From Cunninghamella blakesleeana (lineage: Eukaryota > Mucoromycota > Mucoromycetes > Mucorales > Cunninghamellaceae), in assembly GCA_017871115.1 (NCBI GenBank), contig JAFCIZ010000001.1:5950001-6014000 (forward strand): a DNA stretch of 64,000 nucleotides. Direction: 5' to 3'. Both the position numbers and the translations under genes were made by a program. The first letter of the stretch is position 1. Each line of letters starts with the position of its first letter. A model generated the notes under the pieces. The model saw nothing but the letters and a program-made list of their open reading frames with translations. It was not told where the DNA came from and made no database searches. Below, in pieces: positions 23,943 through 37,812 of the stretch.

Positions 23943-26420
23943 TTACAATTGCTTTTTTTCACTAAAGAATCGTGCTACTTTCCCTAGTGCTTTTCCAAAT
24001 TGAGGACATTCTTCCATACTATTACCAATCCAGCCAGGTAGTTTTTTACGTATACGCTGTGAAGAATACCGTTTATCTAATAAAATAATTGTCGCGTAGT
24101 CATTTTTATGGCGGATAGCACGACCTATTTTTTTAATAAAATACCAATTATATATATATGCATGATTTAGTATTATTACTATTTTATTATCCCTATATAT
24201 TATGTAGAAATATTAATTTCTTTTTGCCTATTGATTGGTTCACACCGCGCATACAAAGATTTTCGTAGTATTCTTGCCCTAGGTTCTCTCCATTTTGGTT
24301 ATCCTATAAATGCATTATTATTAGTATCGTTTTATCATGTTAATCATTACTAATTCATTAAAATATGATTATTCGTTTAATATATGTTAATTACCATATG
24401 ACTATTCATATATTTTATTTTTTCATTAAGTTCCACTGAATATCTATTAGGAAAAGGCAGACCAACCATAACCACACATCTAAAAAAATATGAAATTATA
24501 TTTTTGTTAGCTGCTAATACTATTTTTGTATAGTTATAAAATTATATATATATTTATATATTTATATAATTACCTTCCAAGACGATCAGAAAAATTAATA
24601 CCTTCAGACATTTTTCCATTTACTACGGAAAGTAAAATAGCACCATTTGTTGATGTTGACGACTATTTAAATTCGTCAGAAGAGTAAAGTAAAAAGAAAA
24701 TAAGTAATTCGAAATATACACCCAAAGTAATACTTTTTTAAATATGATATACCTGTTTTGAATCAATGTGAAGAGTATAATCTCTTAGCGTAGAGTCTAC
24801 CATATTGCTCTCCCTAGGCTCCTTAAATATCTGTTTATTAAAATAATAATAGTTATAATAATAATAATGGTAATTAATAAATCAATTAAGTACACATAAC
24901 GACCAATTTATGTAAAACAATTATAATTTCACCTTTTTTTTCTTTGATATTCTTTCTAAAATATTGCCACTTTCGCCTGAGTTCCATCGTTTATAAACAG
25001 TTTCAAGATATGTAAAACTTGAAAAAAAACACACCAATCCATCAGGTACAACATTACATAAGTTTATTAGACTTTTCCCAATTTCATCCATCTATGTATA
25101 TTAATAATAAAATTATTAATAATTAAAAAACTTTTTAAATTATTGTCATTATTAAGATACAATCATTATAGTTATCATTTATTACCAGTTGTATATCTTC
25201 ACGGTTATTGTAATTAAAGAGAAATTGTTTTGCTGAAGGTCCTGAGGCAAGTGTTAATGTTAATAGATTGGAGGAAGGAATAATATGTCCACATGAAAAA
25301 TGTCGAATTTGATTTTTTGGAATAGTTGGAAAGAGGCCCCTTATAAAATCCGATATCTATTATTATTGTATATATAAGTTTATAGTTATATTTAATTACT
25401 CAATATTTTTTCATGTTCATTTTTTATTACTGCTATTATTATTATTATTTTACCGGTTCCATGGTTCCACCTGCTAAAATAATGCTTTCTGCTTCATCGA
25501 TTATAGGTTTAAATACTTCAGCTGGATTCAACAACATATATTTTATTTGTGATAGAGCTTCATTAGGTTCCTTAGTGCCATAGGTAATAACAATACGACC
25601 ATCATTGTTTGGGTTAGTAAGACACATAATGAAGGCTTCTAATTGATGAAGTATTGATAATGAAGAGGATAATGACTGGTATTGAGCCAGTATGGCAGGC
25701 ATAGGTGCTTTAGAGTTCATTAGTTTTTCTTTTTGGAAGGCTGCTTCTAATTCCATTCGTACTTTATCGTAAAATCCATTTAGTTTTTTTGCCAATTGAC
25801 TATTTTCCAAATATTTTTGAATTTTAAACAGGTTATAATGATCAATCTCTGTTAGGTGAGTAAATTCATTTACAGTCATAACAACATCTTTTTTATTGTC
25901 CTTGTTTTCCAATATACGTTTAAAGGCTTTCAAAACAGCAATAATTTGCTTGATATAGATAACGTTTTTTCCCAATAACCTTGATGCATATTTTTCAAGG
26001 TACATTCTTATTTGCGCTAGGGAAAAATCAACTTGTGACGAATTAATGGTAACTGTGTGAATAGATGATATAGTTTCCATGAGATTATGTGCTTCATCGA
26101 TGATTACAATGTTGTTTTTAAGTGATATTCCAAGCGATTCTCTGGTATGTGCATGTAATAAATGTTGATATGGTAACACTACAAGCTGATATATATATAA
26201 ATATATGTGTATAAATGTATAAACTTAATAGAATGTACTCTAATTAAAGTCGTATTTTTTTTTTTCGAAAAAATAAAAATAAAATAAAAATATGTGTATA
26301 TATTTTACCTGAGCTGGCTTTGTACTTTGTCTAGATCCATAGTATGGACATATATGAAGTTCCTTACCTTTTTTGCACAAATCTTCAATATCCTGGACAT
26401 GTGACTAAAATAAGAAACAG

Positions 26421-26470
<50 letters not shown>

Positions 26471-26632
26471 AGTATTAATTATATAAAAAGATTTTAGAAT
26501 ATATATTTATATATAAGTATGCTTACTAATGCATGATCTTGAAACTGTCTCCATCTTTTTTTATCATTTCCAGAAGGTAAATAAGGACACCTATCGGATT
26601 CATTACCTAATCATCAAAAGAAGAGTTAATAT

Positions 26633-26665
<33 letters not shown>

Positions 26666-27114
26666 ATGTGTATGTTTCCATTTATATTTCTATATTTGAA
26701 CCAGTGGTCACTTACTTTTCTTTTGTAAATCCATGCATGCTTCATTTATACGGTGAATACTACCTAATGATTGTACTTTTTCATTAATACAAAGATTTTT
26801 TCTTGATCCGAGTGATATTGTCCAAATATCTTCAGAATACTTAGTTTTATTCACTTCATGAATAAACTGGCTGAGTTGAGAATGTGTTCGTGATGCATAA
26901 AAAATCTAAAATATAAAAAATAATAATATATAAATATATATTAGTATAAATTTAATATGAGCTTAAAATGTTTACATAATTGTGATTATAAGTTTCATTT
27001 AACTTACTTTTTGTTGTTCAAAATCATCTTCATCACTTTCCAAATTATTTTCAATATTATCAGTAAAAGATTTTGCTGACTTTTCATTTTTCGTATCAAG
27101 TCTATTTAATAATA

Positions 27115-27160
<46 letters not shown>

Positions 27161-28107
27161 TCAATTAATATAAAATATCATTAAATCCTTGCGTTTATTA
27201 TTATCATAAAATTAATTACTTGGCTAATAAATCCAAAACCTCTTTTGATAAGTTACTACTTGAGTTATTTTTTATTATTGAATCATGACTATTATTATTG
27301 CTCTTTATATCATCATCGCTATCATAATCATCCAAGACAAACTGTTCGTAATCGTTATCTATTTTATTCTTTGTCTAACAATATATATATTAGCACATAA
27401 ATTTACCATATATGTATGTGCATTTATTATATTCTAGTTTATATTTTATAGGTTTTTTATTACCTTTTTTATTCGTTTGTGTACTCCTAAATCTGCTTTT
27501 GATGTTTTTATTTGGTAAATAGTGGATGATTTTTCATTCATGCGAACATGGTTAATCCTACGTTGTAGCTCCTTTTTCTTCTGTAAATGGAGTTCCTTTT
27601 GTCGTTGTTTCTGATCATTTATCTGAAAGTTCCTGACCCAATCGGGTTCATTATCTAAATTAATAGAAATAATAATAACAAAAATAATGATAATATTGAT
27701 ATATATGTAAGTATATATGTATCATTCAGATATTAATATTTGGCCGACTTTATTTTTTACCTGAAGAATCATTATTTCCAGTCTTAGTTGATTCTTGAAA
27801 CTGATCTTCATGATCTTTTAACCATTGTAGAGATCCACAAATCAAACTAAGAGATTTTCCCTAGGAAATGAAAACAAGTAGCAATAATAATAATAATAAT
27901 GAGTTTTACGTTTAATCTAATTATTATATAAGCTGCTTTAATATATATATATATGTGCGTGCGTGTATGTATGTTGCTTTTTACCGTTCCTGTTGGGCTT
28001 TCAAATATACCAATCTGACCTTCAGAAAGGACATCATACAATGCCTTCATAAAATCTTTTTGTATATGATAAGGTTCATAAGGAAAGCCAAAATTAATAG
28101 ATGTCAT
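23943..28107 (-). CDS. CHL1: Chl1/DDX11-type iron-sulfur superfamily 2 DNA helicase
   Basis: Sixteen exons: 28107-27985, 27860-27761, 27654-27464, 27374-27220, 27101-27008, 26905-26716, 26606-26527, 26404-26309, 26185-25454, 25356-25186, 25091-24933, 24830-24753, 24662-24574, 24479-24395, 24303-24228 and 24124-23943, giving 866 residues. Walker A is [20 protein letters not shown], motif Ia is [10 protein letters not shown] and the DEAH box is VIIDEAHNL. The Fe-S cysteines appear as NLC, EACMD or [12 protein letters not shown] and [10 protein letters not shown]-terminal motifs are [34 protein letters not shown] and [19 protein letters not shown]. Chl1/DDX11 acts in sister-chromatid cohesion and replication-fork repair in the nucleus. 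The motif [15 protein letters not shown] favours Chl1/DDX11 over FANCJ or XPD. Intron 15 appears to use a GC donor. Confidence 0.95.
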
Positions 28108-28250
28108 AAATGTTATATTAAATCATAAAATAAGCAAGAAGGAAAAGTGAATGCAAAATGAAAAAAAAATAAAAATTTCGCAGCTTTTTTTTCCTGAGTT
28201 TTAAAAATAATAATCTAGCACCAAAGAATTTATTTTCGCATTATAATTAT

Positions 28251-30216
28251 TTAACTATTAAACTGATGAATTGTAAACCTAATATGTTCTTGAGTACGCT
28301 GCAAAGATTTTAGAGTAGTTTTTAACTTTTCCCATATATTTGGATTACTTTGATCAGAAATATCTTGAAAACTAGATTCTAATACATTTAGTGACATTTC
28401 AAAATTTTGAAGTTCTTGATAAAATGATTTTGTATCTGCCATATAGTTTTAAAACCAACAAAAATATAGGAAAAACAAAGTAATAATCAGGAGCCATTCT
28501 GATTTATTTTTAATTAATAGGTTGATATTTTTATATATGGGTAATTTACCTTCGATAATTGCCTTGTCATTTTCATCAGTTATATAATTTTGTAATATGG
28601 ATAGTAGGGCTGCTTCAACTTTCAGTTGCACTAACGGGCTGGTACTTTTAATTTGTAAATCAACATATAATTTTTTATCTGTATCTCTAGGAACTATATA
28701 AAGAAGAGTAATATATATATATTAAGTATTATAAGTATATATTAAATATATTAGAAAATATTAATTTCTATTTTGTCTGGTTTTAGTGAGATTACCTTTT
28801 ATTAGAGTGATAGCAGTAATATCCAATGGATCGGTAGCTATGGTAAAAAAAGCGTGTTCAGCATCATCAATGATCTTCGTAATGTCTTCACTAATAGAAA
28901 TAAAAATGAAAACAAAATAAAATAAAATATTATGTTTCATGTTATAAAATAAATACTTGAGTATATAAATAGTAATATAATTGACTACCTTGATTTTCCT
29001 TCAGACAGTAAAACAGATAATATAGTTCGATACAATTCTTCATGGTTTTCAGGTAGTGATACAAAACATAAACGTATAGAGGCGTAGCTGTTGTCAAATA
29101 TATTTTCCATAAACTATGGTAAAATGATTTTCACCAAAATAAAAATATTTTTTTTGTTAAATGATTTCATTTTATGATTTTTTATCTCCATTTTGTGTTA
29201 TTTTTATTTATAAAAGCTCAGTGTTTATTACTTTAATAGTTTCAGATTTTACTGACTTTTGCCGTTTTAATCGTATTTTGTTTGACATATATTTAATCCC
29301 TTTTTGTTTCAATTGCTTTATATTGATGGTTGATAAAGGAATGATGAAATGCAGTACGTTTACATTCATAAAGGATACTGTAAAGTTGATATCGTTATCT
29401 AGATTATTTAAATTAAATAAATTAAAATATAAATATAATAAAAAGTTGATATTTAAATATCATTGCAATTATTAAATTATATTTATGTAATTTAAATTAC
29501 TTAGAGCATTTTTTCCAATTGGCAGATATTCTAAATTCAGCAAGTTATCTTCCGTAATAGTGGGCGCATCTACTGACATGACAAGACTGATAATGATATC
29601 TAAAGGTAATGGTGTAATAACCGGATTTATTTTTATGTCACGTTCCCTATTAAAGGTGCGATTGTTAGAAATAAAAGATAATCGAAAAAAATTGTATTTA
29701 TACTTATTTTATAATTTTATTTTTTTTACCAAATTTGTATGATACCAGGTCCTTCTGTAGTTTCAAAGTCATATAAAGGTAAAATGAATGTTGTTCCATT
29801 GACAGATTCAGGCTTGTTTAAGACACTTGAATTATATTCTTGTAAAAGGCTTCTTTGGTGAGAAATATCGATATTTACTAAATAATAAAAATAATCAAAG
29901 GTCATCATAAATATATCATAATATATAAATTAATATCTAAATCAATAAAATCAAAATTATTTAATTTAAACTTACAAGACCATTCATCCCAGTTCAATCC
30001 AATTTTTGCTTTTAATTCAATATGAAGAAACAGGTGATATTCACCAGTCAGTGGTTCCGTCCGAACAAAAGGTTTAACATTTAACTGAAAATCATCAGAG
30101 ATACCACTACTTGAATCTTTTTTTAAAGACATGTTTTGAATAGCATAAAGAGTTTTGTTCATCGATATTAACCTACTATTGAGTTTCTATAATAATAGTA
30201 ATCCGAATAGATATTA

Positions 30217-30249
<33 letters not shown>

Positions 30250-32331
30250 CTGCTTTATTCTTGTTAAATTTTCTAATTTTTATAATTTTTTACCTCATGA
30301 TATGTATTTAAATTATTTTGCTTCGACTCTTGTTCAGATAACTGTGCTAGAGTATCATTAATAGCAGATTTGAGTTCATCACAGCTTTGATTAACAGTAA
30401 TTGGTGTATCCAATAAGTTAAGCTCGTAAGTTGACATATGGCTATTTTTATCCAAGATCTGATATGAGATGATATTTTGTTCCTTTTTAATTGATTGAAT
30501 TTTACAAATATTTTTAGGTGCTTGAAGTTGTGTAAGGCATAATGTTATTTCTATTTTTTAAAAAAATATAATAGTTGTGTATATGTATATAAATATGTGT
30601 GTGTGCGTTGAAAGTTTTTATTCTCTTTTAATTTTTCTTGCTTTTATCTTTACTTTTACTACTATTACCTGATTTATTAGGTAGATCTACTTGTAGTTTA
30701 ATTTCTATATAATATAATTGACCATTTTTACATGAAATAAGGAGTGCAGGTGCGTCCTATATGTATGTAAATGTACGTATGTAGTATAAGAAATAAACTT
30801 TTTTATATTTATATCATATATATATATATATACTTTTTTTTTACATTCTCATGTTTATTTTTATTTTATTTTTATTACCTTGAATGCAGTAATTGATACT
30901 ATTGATGGTGGGATAGTAAATTCTTTAAAATACACGATATTTTGAGAAGAATTTAAAGTCGTTTTGAAATAAACTTGTACAGTACCACCCGACCTATTGT
31001 TAACATAGGTTTATGTAAATAACTCAATTTTTTCAATTTACATTACTAGTGAATTGAATACTTTACCCAATTAAAATAAAAGTATCGTGTGTATTAATGA
31101 TGCTGGTTTTAGTGTTTATAAGATTGCAAAAATGGATGAGCATAACGGATTCAAACTATATAACAAATATTACATCATTTTAATACACTACACATCATTC
31201 ATCATCATTATTGCTATTGATTTATTTTTAATATTAAATCATTTCGTTACTTGTAATTGAGAAACCAAGACCAGATCATTTAATGGTTCATTTTGTGATA
31301 AAAAATAAACGCAGCCATTATTGAATCCTATAAACACTCCGTTCATACTTGATTGGTAATTAAAGAGGATCATTTAGTTAGATTATCAACACTTTTTTTT
31401 AAATAAAATGAGTATCGGTTTTACCAGCTGATTCCAAAATGTTCTGAGAAAATGATGTCCAATTGATGTGCATTATTTGAATTTTCTTCTGCATGAAACC
31501 CAACTAAAAATCAATCAATGAAATCATTGCATCAATATTTAAAAGTACGATAATATATTTCTATTCATTAAAAAAATACCTAGACGATAGCAAGTTGGTT
31601 GATAATTAGAAAATATATGTTGTATTTTAATTGGCATGTTGATTATTTTCACTGTTAATGTTTCAAAATTATATATATAAACACAATTTGATTTTGCTGA
31701 GAAAGCATAAATTTTGTTGTGCATAGGTTGAACCCAATTCAATAAATTTTCTGCAGTAAATAGTTTCTTATAATTAACTTCAAATTCGCGATTTAATCGC
31801 GGCTTTTTGGTAACGTGTCTAAAATATAAACACCGTTTGTTAATATGTGTTTTTTATTCTCTTTACTATTATTACTGTCGTTATTATTTTACGTATTCAC
31901 CTATCCTCGCTGTCTGCTGGTTTATTTACGTTTAAAGTAATATCACATCTCCATATTTCATTGTCAGTCGTTATTATTAGCATATTACTCGAGAAATCAC
32001 GAGGTATAATTGTTTGTCTAATGTCCTTGATTTCAAGATCTATTATCTATACAAGAATAAATTTTCAATAATACAAAGAAAAAAAAAAAAAGACAAAAAA
32101 AAACATACATACACACATATATATATTACTATCCACTTAAGTTATTCTTAAACTTTTTTTCCTCCTTTTTTTGTATACCTTTTCTAAAGTCAAATTTGGT
32201 TTAAATAAAAAACATTTATTTGTAGTTGGGCAATAAACCAAGACTGTAGAATAATCATAAAAATACTGTAAATTTAACAACGAGGATTTAAATTGATAGG
32301 ATCCGATGTTATTTGCAGGAAGTAAAAGCAT
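28251..32331 (-). CDS. FAAP100/FANCB-like protein (candidate Fanconi anaemia core-complex subunit)
   Basis: Seventeen exons: 32331-32179, 32046-31901, 31818-31580, 31503-31425, 31347-31251, 31155-31067, 30993-30879, 30756-30669, 30550-30294, 30186-29976, 29877-29730, 29646-29501, 29398-29232 (or to 29253), 29113-28989, 28890-28796, 28693-28550 and 28435-28251. They give about 820-827 residues. Residues 1 to about 335 are beta-rich, with propeller-like repeats (FLFKPNLTL, LIITTDNEIWRCDI, IYAFSAKSNCVYIYNFETL, VFIGFNNGCVYFL). A helix with coiled-coil character follows (about 390-440: DELKSAINDTLAQLSEQESK), then a beta-sandwich-like part, then a C-terminal alpha/beta part with RTILSVLLSEG, DPLDITAITLI, KLYVDLQIKSTSPLVQLKVE and a helical end. 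This order and length match FAAP100/FANCB, and the tail has the same spacing I recall for FAAP100. Family assignment is inference; the gene structure is well supported. Confidence 0.5.
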
Positions 32332-32597
32332 AACACTTATTTGAATAGCAGTACGAAATGAAAAAATATCAAAAATACATGTGTAAAAAAAATTTAGGGT
32401 GTAAGAAAAAAAGTAAAAAATTAAATCAGCGCATTTTTTTTAAATTTTTAGAGCGACTCAATTTTTTTTTTACCTCCCCTTTCTTTTTTTTAAATACTTC
32501 ACTTTTTTTTTTTTTTTTTTAATTTAAACCTCTTAGTTTTTTACTTATATTTATTTTATATTAAAGAAATCTTTTAATAAATTTAAAAGAAAATACA
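32332..32597. promoter_or_regulatory. Short divergent promoter, FAAP100-like / ABCC
   Basis: Only 266 bp separate two divergent start codons, so transcription is probably from a shared bidirectional region. It contains T-rich tracts and two GC-containing islands (TCAGCGCAT, TAGAGCGACTC near 32426-32461). No known site is recognised. Confidence 0.4.
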
Positions 32598-35500
32598 ATG
32601 GGATTTGTCGCACCTGTATGTGCTCGATCTGTGCGGCAAGTATGTTTAAATTTATTATCCAATCTATTAATTATTAACTGTAGCAAAAAATAATTTATCC
32701 TTTAATCCCAATAGAATGACCAACTTACTCTGGAGCCTGATACCTGTTTTAGAGAACTGTAATTATACTTAAATATGTATACAGTATATAAAGTAAATTG
32801 AATGTCATATTAAATTATTTATTTATCAATACATATATATAGAGCGCTCGATGTCATAACACCAATTATTTTTATGGTCGTTTCACTAATATGGAATATC
32901 TTTCGCCATTACAAGACTACCCATATCACCGGTGATACAGATTATTTACGATTACCTACAACGGATTCATCTTCATTGTTGCGTAGAACTTTATTAATGT
33001 TAATATTTGTTCTTCTGGAATCAAGCACTTGGGCCTTTTTATTTGCTTGGCGGTTAGAAAGTCTTATTTGGAATCGTAACAGTATTGATCATGATACAGC
33101 ACTATATGAAACAGTTGCTCCTGGATTAGCTATGTTACCAAGGGTAAAATAAAACAATAACGATAATAACAAAAATAAATAAAAATAAATATAGTGTCAA
33201 ATTCTTATTATTTACTTATATACTTAATTGTTTTACATTTTTTATAAATATAAATTTATATATAGATTTATATTATTATTTTGATTCTAAAGTCATTTAC
33301 AACACCAACTGATCCAGTGTCACCATCAAAATTTACATTATACAACCCTCACTTTTTAATATTTTACACTATATTTGTCGTTTCAGCTATCTTAAGATGT
33401 TTTTCGGATTTTATTCTTTCTAATAAGGGAACATGGACCTCTTCTTTGACAATAGAATCAACCTTTGCATTAATTAACTTGTGTACAAATTTGGTATTAT
33501 GGATGATTAGTGCTACCACATCAACAGAACTTAATCAAGGTGAACTATTGGATTTTGACGACACAGATGTGGGTGTTATGGTACTTCACGATGGGAGAGT
33601 TGTTAGAAATGTACGTAGTAATATAAATTTATCACACAGAAAGGGAATAGTATGATTTTAGATTAGTAGCTTTTTTTTATAAAATATAAAATAAAAAAAT
33701 GCATTATTAAAATAATTTATTAATAAATACTAAACTATCGTATTCCATTTTAATTTATAGGGACGGATACTTAGTCTTGAAGCTAGTGCATCTCCATTAT
33801 CTTGCATAACTTTCGGCTGGATTAATTCTCTTCTGCATAGTACTTTAAAATACCCCTTAACGTCAGAATTGCTTTGGGCTCTCCCGTTAACACTAAGATC
33901 TCAAGAAAATGACTTACACTTTCGTAGGTTAACTGCTCAATTCATTACACCATCAAATCAAAGACCATCATCACCATCGCCACCATCATCTATTTGGACA
34001 CTTGCTAATCAGCTTTACAAATCCAACAGTCGAGCTGCTATGATTCAATTCGTTACTGCTATTGGAGCTGTCTTATTCCATTACTCTATACCTTACTTTC
34101 TTCAACACTTGTTACATTTTTTACAAAATCCTCAAGGGCAACCTATTTACACCGGATATTTATATTGTCTTGCTATTTTTAGTTGTAGTATTTTAAGTAC
34201 ACTTGTAGCGTCACAAACATTAATCTGGGGTCGTCGATGGTATGTTTCTCTTAGTAATATGCTTCATACAAATATCTATGCATTTATGCTAAGAGCACCA
34301 AATGGAAGAATCAATGATTTGTTAAAAGATAAAAAAATTGATAATGATAATGTTATGGATCAAACAACAATAAGAACAAACGAAAATATATATACGGCAA
34401 ATCAAGATAGTGCAAAACTAATTCATTCTGATATTGAACGCTTAGCTGAATTGGCATCTCATTTACATGTAAGCGTATATATACATATATGAAAAGGAAT
34501 AAGAAAAACAAGATTAATTCAAATATAAATATATTATTTATTAAAAATATATTCTTAATACATGTATAAACATGTATATCATTTTTAAACACAATAGATA
34601 TTTTATACTTGTCCTTTAGAGATTATTACTGGTGTCATATTTCTTTATAATATACTTGGGTATGCATTTTTTGTTGGATTAATTATTATGACAGTAACTT
34701 TGCCTATAACTCACATCATTAGTAGAAAATTAAATATCGTACAAAAGCAACTTGGTGAAGCAAAATCATGGCGTATCCAATTGTTACGCGGATTCTTTAA
34801 TGGTATTAGAACTACAAAATTTTTGGCTTGGGAAAGTAAATGGGAACAGATGATTATGGTAAATATAAATAGTTACTATAGAAAGATTATATTATAAATA
34901 TATAAAATATACTTTTTTTTTACTATTATTATTTCTATTTTCTTTTTTTTTTTTTAAAAAAAAAAATCAGGCTGCACGTGGCGACGAACTTGTACAACTT
35001 ATTAAATTATATAGTCAGAATGCTCTTTTAGGCTTAATTTGGTTTGCTACACCTGTTTTCGTTGCTACAATTTCGTTTGCATGGTATACTTTAGTTCAAA
35101 AAAATAAATTGGATGCAAGGTAAAATTAATAATAGTTGTATAATATGGGAAAATGATAAGATAGATATCACCGCTAAATAATCAAACTTTATTTTTTTTT
35201 TTAAAAATATATTGTTATAATAGTACTGCATTCGTTAGTGTCGTACTATTTGGTATGCTACGTGATCCTCTTAATATTATGCCTCAAGCATTTGTAGCTT
35301 ATCATGAAGCTAAGATCAGTTTATATAGGATGTGTTGCCTTATGGATATTAATAATGCTAATGATAATATGGAAAATGTTGATAATTCCACAGCACAAGC
35401 ATCATATAATATACACCATCGATCTTATGAAGAACAAGCAAAAGTTGGATTTATTGGTGGAACACTAGAAATAGATTCAGATCATCAACAAATTTCAATA

Positions 35501-37773
35501 TCGCCACAATCGGCAAGTAATAACAATAGAAACAGTCCTTCAAATTTATCTATTGTAATACCTACATTTGATTTCCCTATTGGAAAGTTATCTGTTATTA
35601 TTGGACCTAATAACAGTGGAAAAACAACATTATTAAATACACTATTAGGTGAAAACAAATTGAATTTTAATGGAGGAGCCATCTTACCATCAAGATTTTT
35701 AACTTCACCACAGGCAAATTTTATGAAAGATATACATAATCCTTCGTTGTTTATGTTTAAAGTTGCCTATGTTCCTCAGACACCTTGGTTAGAAACTGGG
35801 AATATCCGAAATAATATATTATTTTGCGAACCATGGAATGATGCTAGATACAGGTTAGCACTTCATCAATGTGATTTAATAAGGGATTTGATGGGCTTTG
35901 AAAACGGTGACCTGACGCCTGTTGGAGAAAACGGACAAAATATATCAGGTAAAATATATTAAATAGTTACATATTATAATAATATAATAAAAAACAAAAA
36001 AAGCTATTTATATGTACATATGACTTATTCTTATTTTTTTTTAATAATTTTAATAGAAACTATAAGAAGAAAAATATCTTTGGCTCGTGCAATGTTTTCA
36101 AGTTCCAAAACCGTGATTATCGATGACATATTCTCTTCTATGGACGAAAAAGTAGCAAAACTATTATTGAAAAGATGTACTCCTGACTCAGAATTAATGA
36201 AGGGAAGAACTATCATCATCTCAACTACTTGTACTCTTGAATCTTGGGCTCGTCAAGCAAATCTAATCGTACGTATTTCATCTCTACATGCTATTGATAT
36301 ACTCAAACAAGAAGCTGTTATTTCAGAAATTATAACAGAAACTTCAGCGAATAATAATATAATATCTCAACTCTCAACTATGGATACAGCTAGAACGAGA
36401 GATTATTCTACCGATGGGTTAGAATCAATACTAGAGTTTGATGGTGGTGAAAATATACAACATGTTATTGATGAAGAATTTGATGCTGGGTCGGTGATGC
36501 GTGATTCTATCATTGAATCCGATGGTGGTTCACAATCTGATGCCTATTCTAGAGATTTAGCCTATACAACATATTTTACTGCTTGTGGAGGATGGGGTTT
36601 TTGGTTTACAGCTGCTTTATTGGCTATTTTTGCAAGAATATCATCGATTGGTGAAAGCTATTGGCTTAAGGAAGGTAACACGTGCCAAGGAGGAGAGGGA
36701 GATGTATTAAAAAATAGTCAGCTAACCTTCATTTTATATTATTTATTATATATTTATTTATTTACAATTAACAGGTATGGTCGACTTCATCTTCACAGTC
36801 ATCATTTATAAAAGGGTTTGGGTCTTTAACAGAGCAACAATATATTTACATATACCTTGGACTTAGTATTGTAACAGTAGTATTTAATTTTATCAGAACA
36901 ATTATCCAATATCGTGGGTCATTACGTGCTTCTCACCGCCTCTTTCTTGGACTATTAAAATCTGTATGCCATGCACCTTTACAATTTTTTGAAGTAACTT
37001 CAACAAAGGATATTATGCTTGTGTTTAGTAAAGATGTAGAAACCGTGGATACAAATCTTGGGTTGCATGTTAGCTTTTTGATACAAACTTTAGTTGGCAT
37101 TGTTGGTATCATCATTACTATTGGCATAATTGTGCCACAATTTTTTGTAGTTGTCTTTTTTGCTGGATTATTATATTGCTTATATGGTGCTACCTATATT
37201 CGTGCTTCTCATAGACTTAAAAAAATAGAATCTGATTCTCGTCCTTTTGTTTACAAGTTATATAAAGATACTTTGGATGGGTTAGTTACTATTCGTGCTT
37301 ATGGAAAACAACGGCAGATGCTGGGTAAAATGTACCAAGTTCTAGATGATAATATGCGACCTTTTTATTTACTTTGGGCTACAAATAGGTAAACATAAAT
37401 AATATAAATAAATTATTTATGATATTTCTTTTTTGCTATTTTTAATTTTACAACAATAACAATATTTATTTGATAATTTGTAATTCATATTTTTTGTTTT
37501 GTAGATGGTTATTTGTACGTGTTGAATTTATTGGTGCATCTTTAAGTCTCTTTTTAAGTTTATTTTTAGTATATCAAAGGGAAAAAATAGATGCTGGATT
37601 AGCTGGAATCGCACTGACTTTAGCAGCAAGTCTTTTAGAATATGTTTATTGGCTAATGAGACAATCTACTGCTGTGGATATGCATTTTGATGCTGTACAA
37701 CATATTAATGAATATATAACCATCCCTCAAGAACCACCCGGTGTATTAGAAGGATCACGACCTCCAGCAGCGG

Positions 37774-37812
<39 letters not shown>

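Noticed and set aside
28251..28442. Separate 63-residue gene beginning MADTKSFYQ
   Set aside because: The ATGGCAG is the acceptor context of the last exon of the FAAP100-like gene. Joining 28550 to 28435 keeps the frame, and the small ORF has no promoter space of its own.
29104..29275. Gene end at the in-frame TAA after exon 29398-29232
   Set aside because: An in-frame GTAATA (or GTAAAA) donor and a CATAG acceptor at 29114 splice past the stop in phase 0, and the following exons continue the same family pattern.
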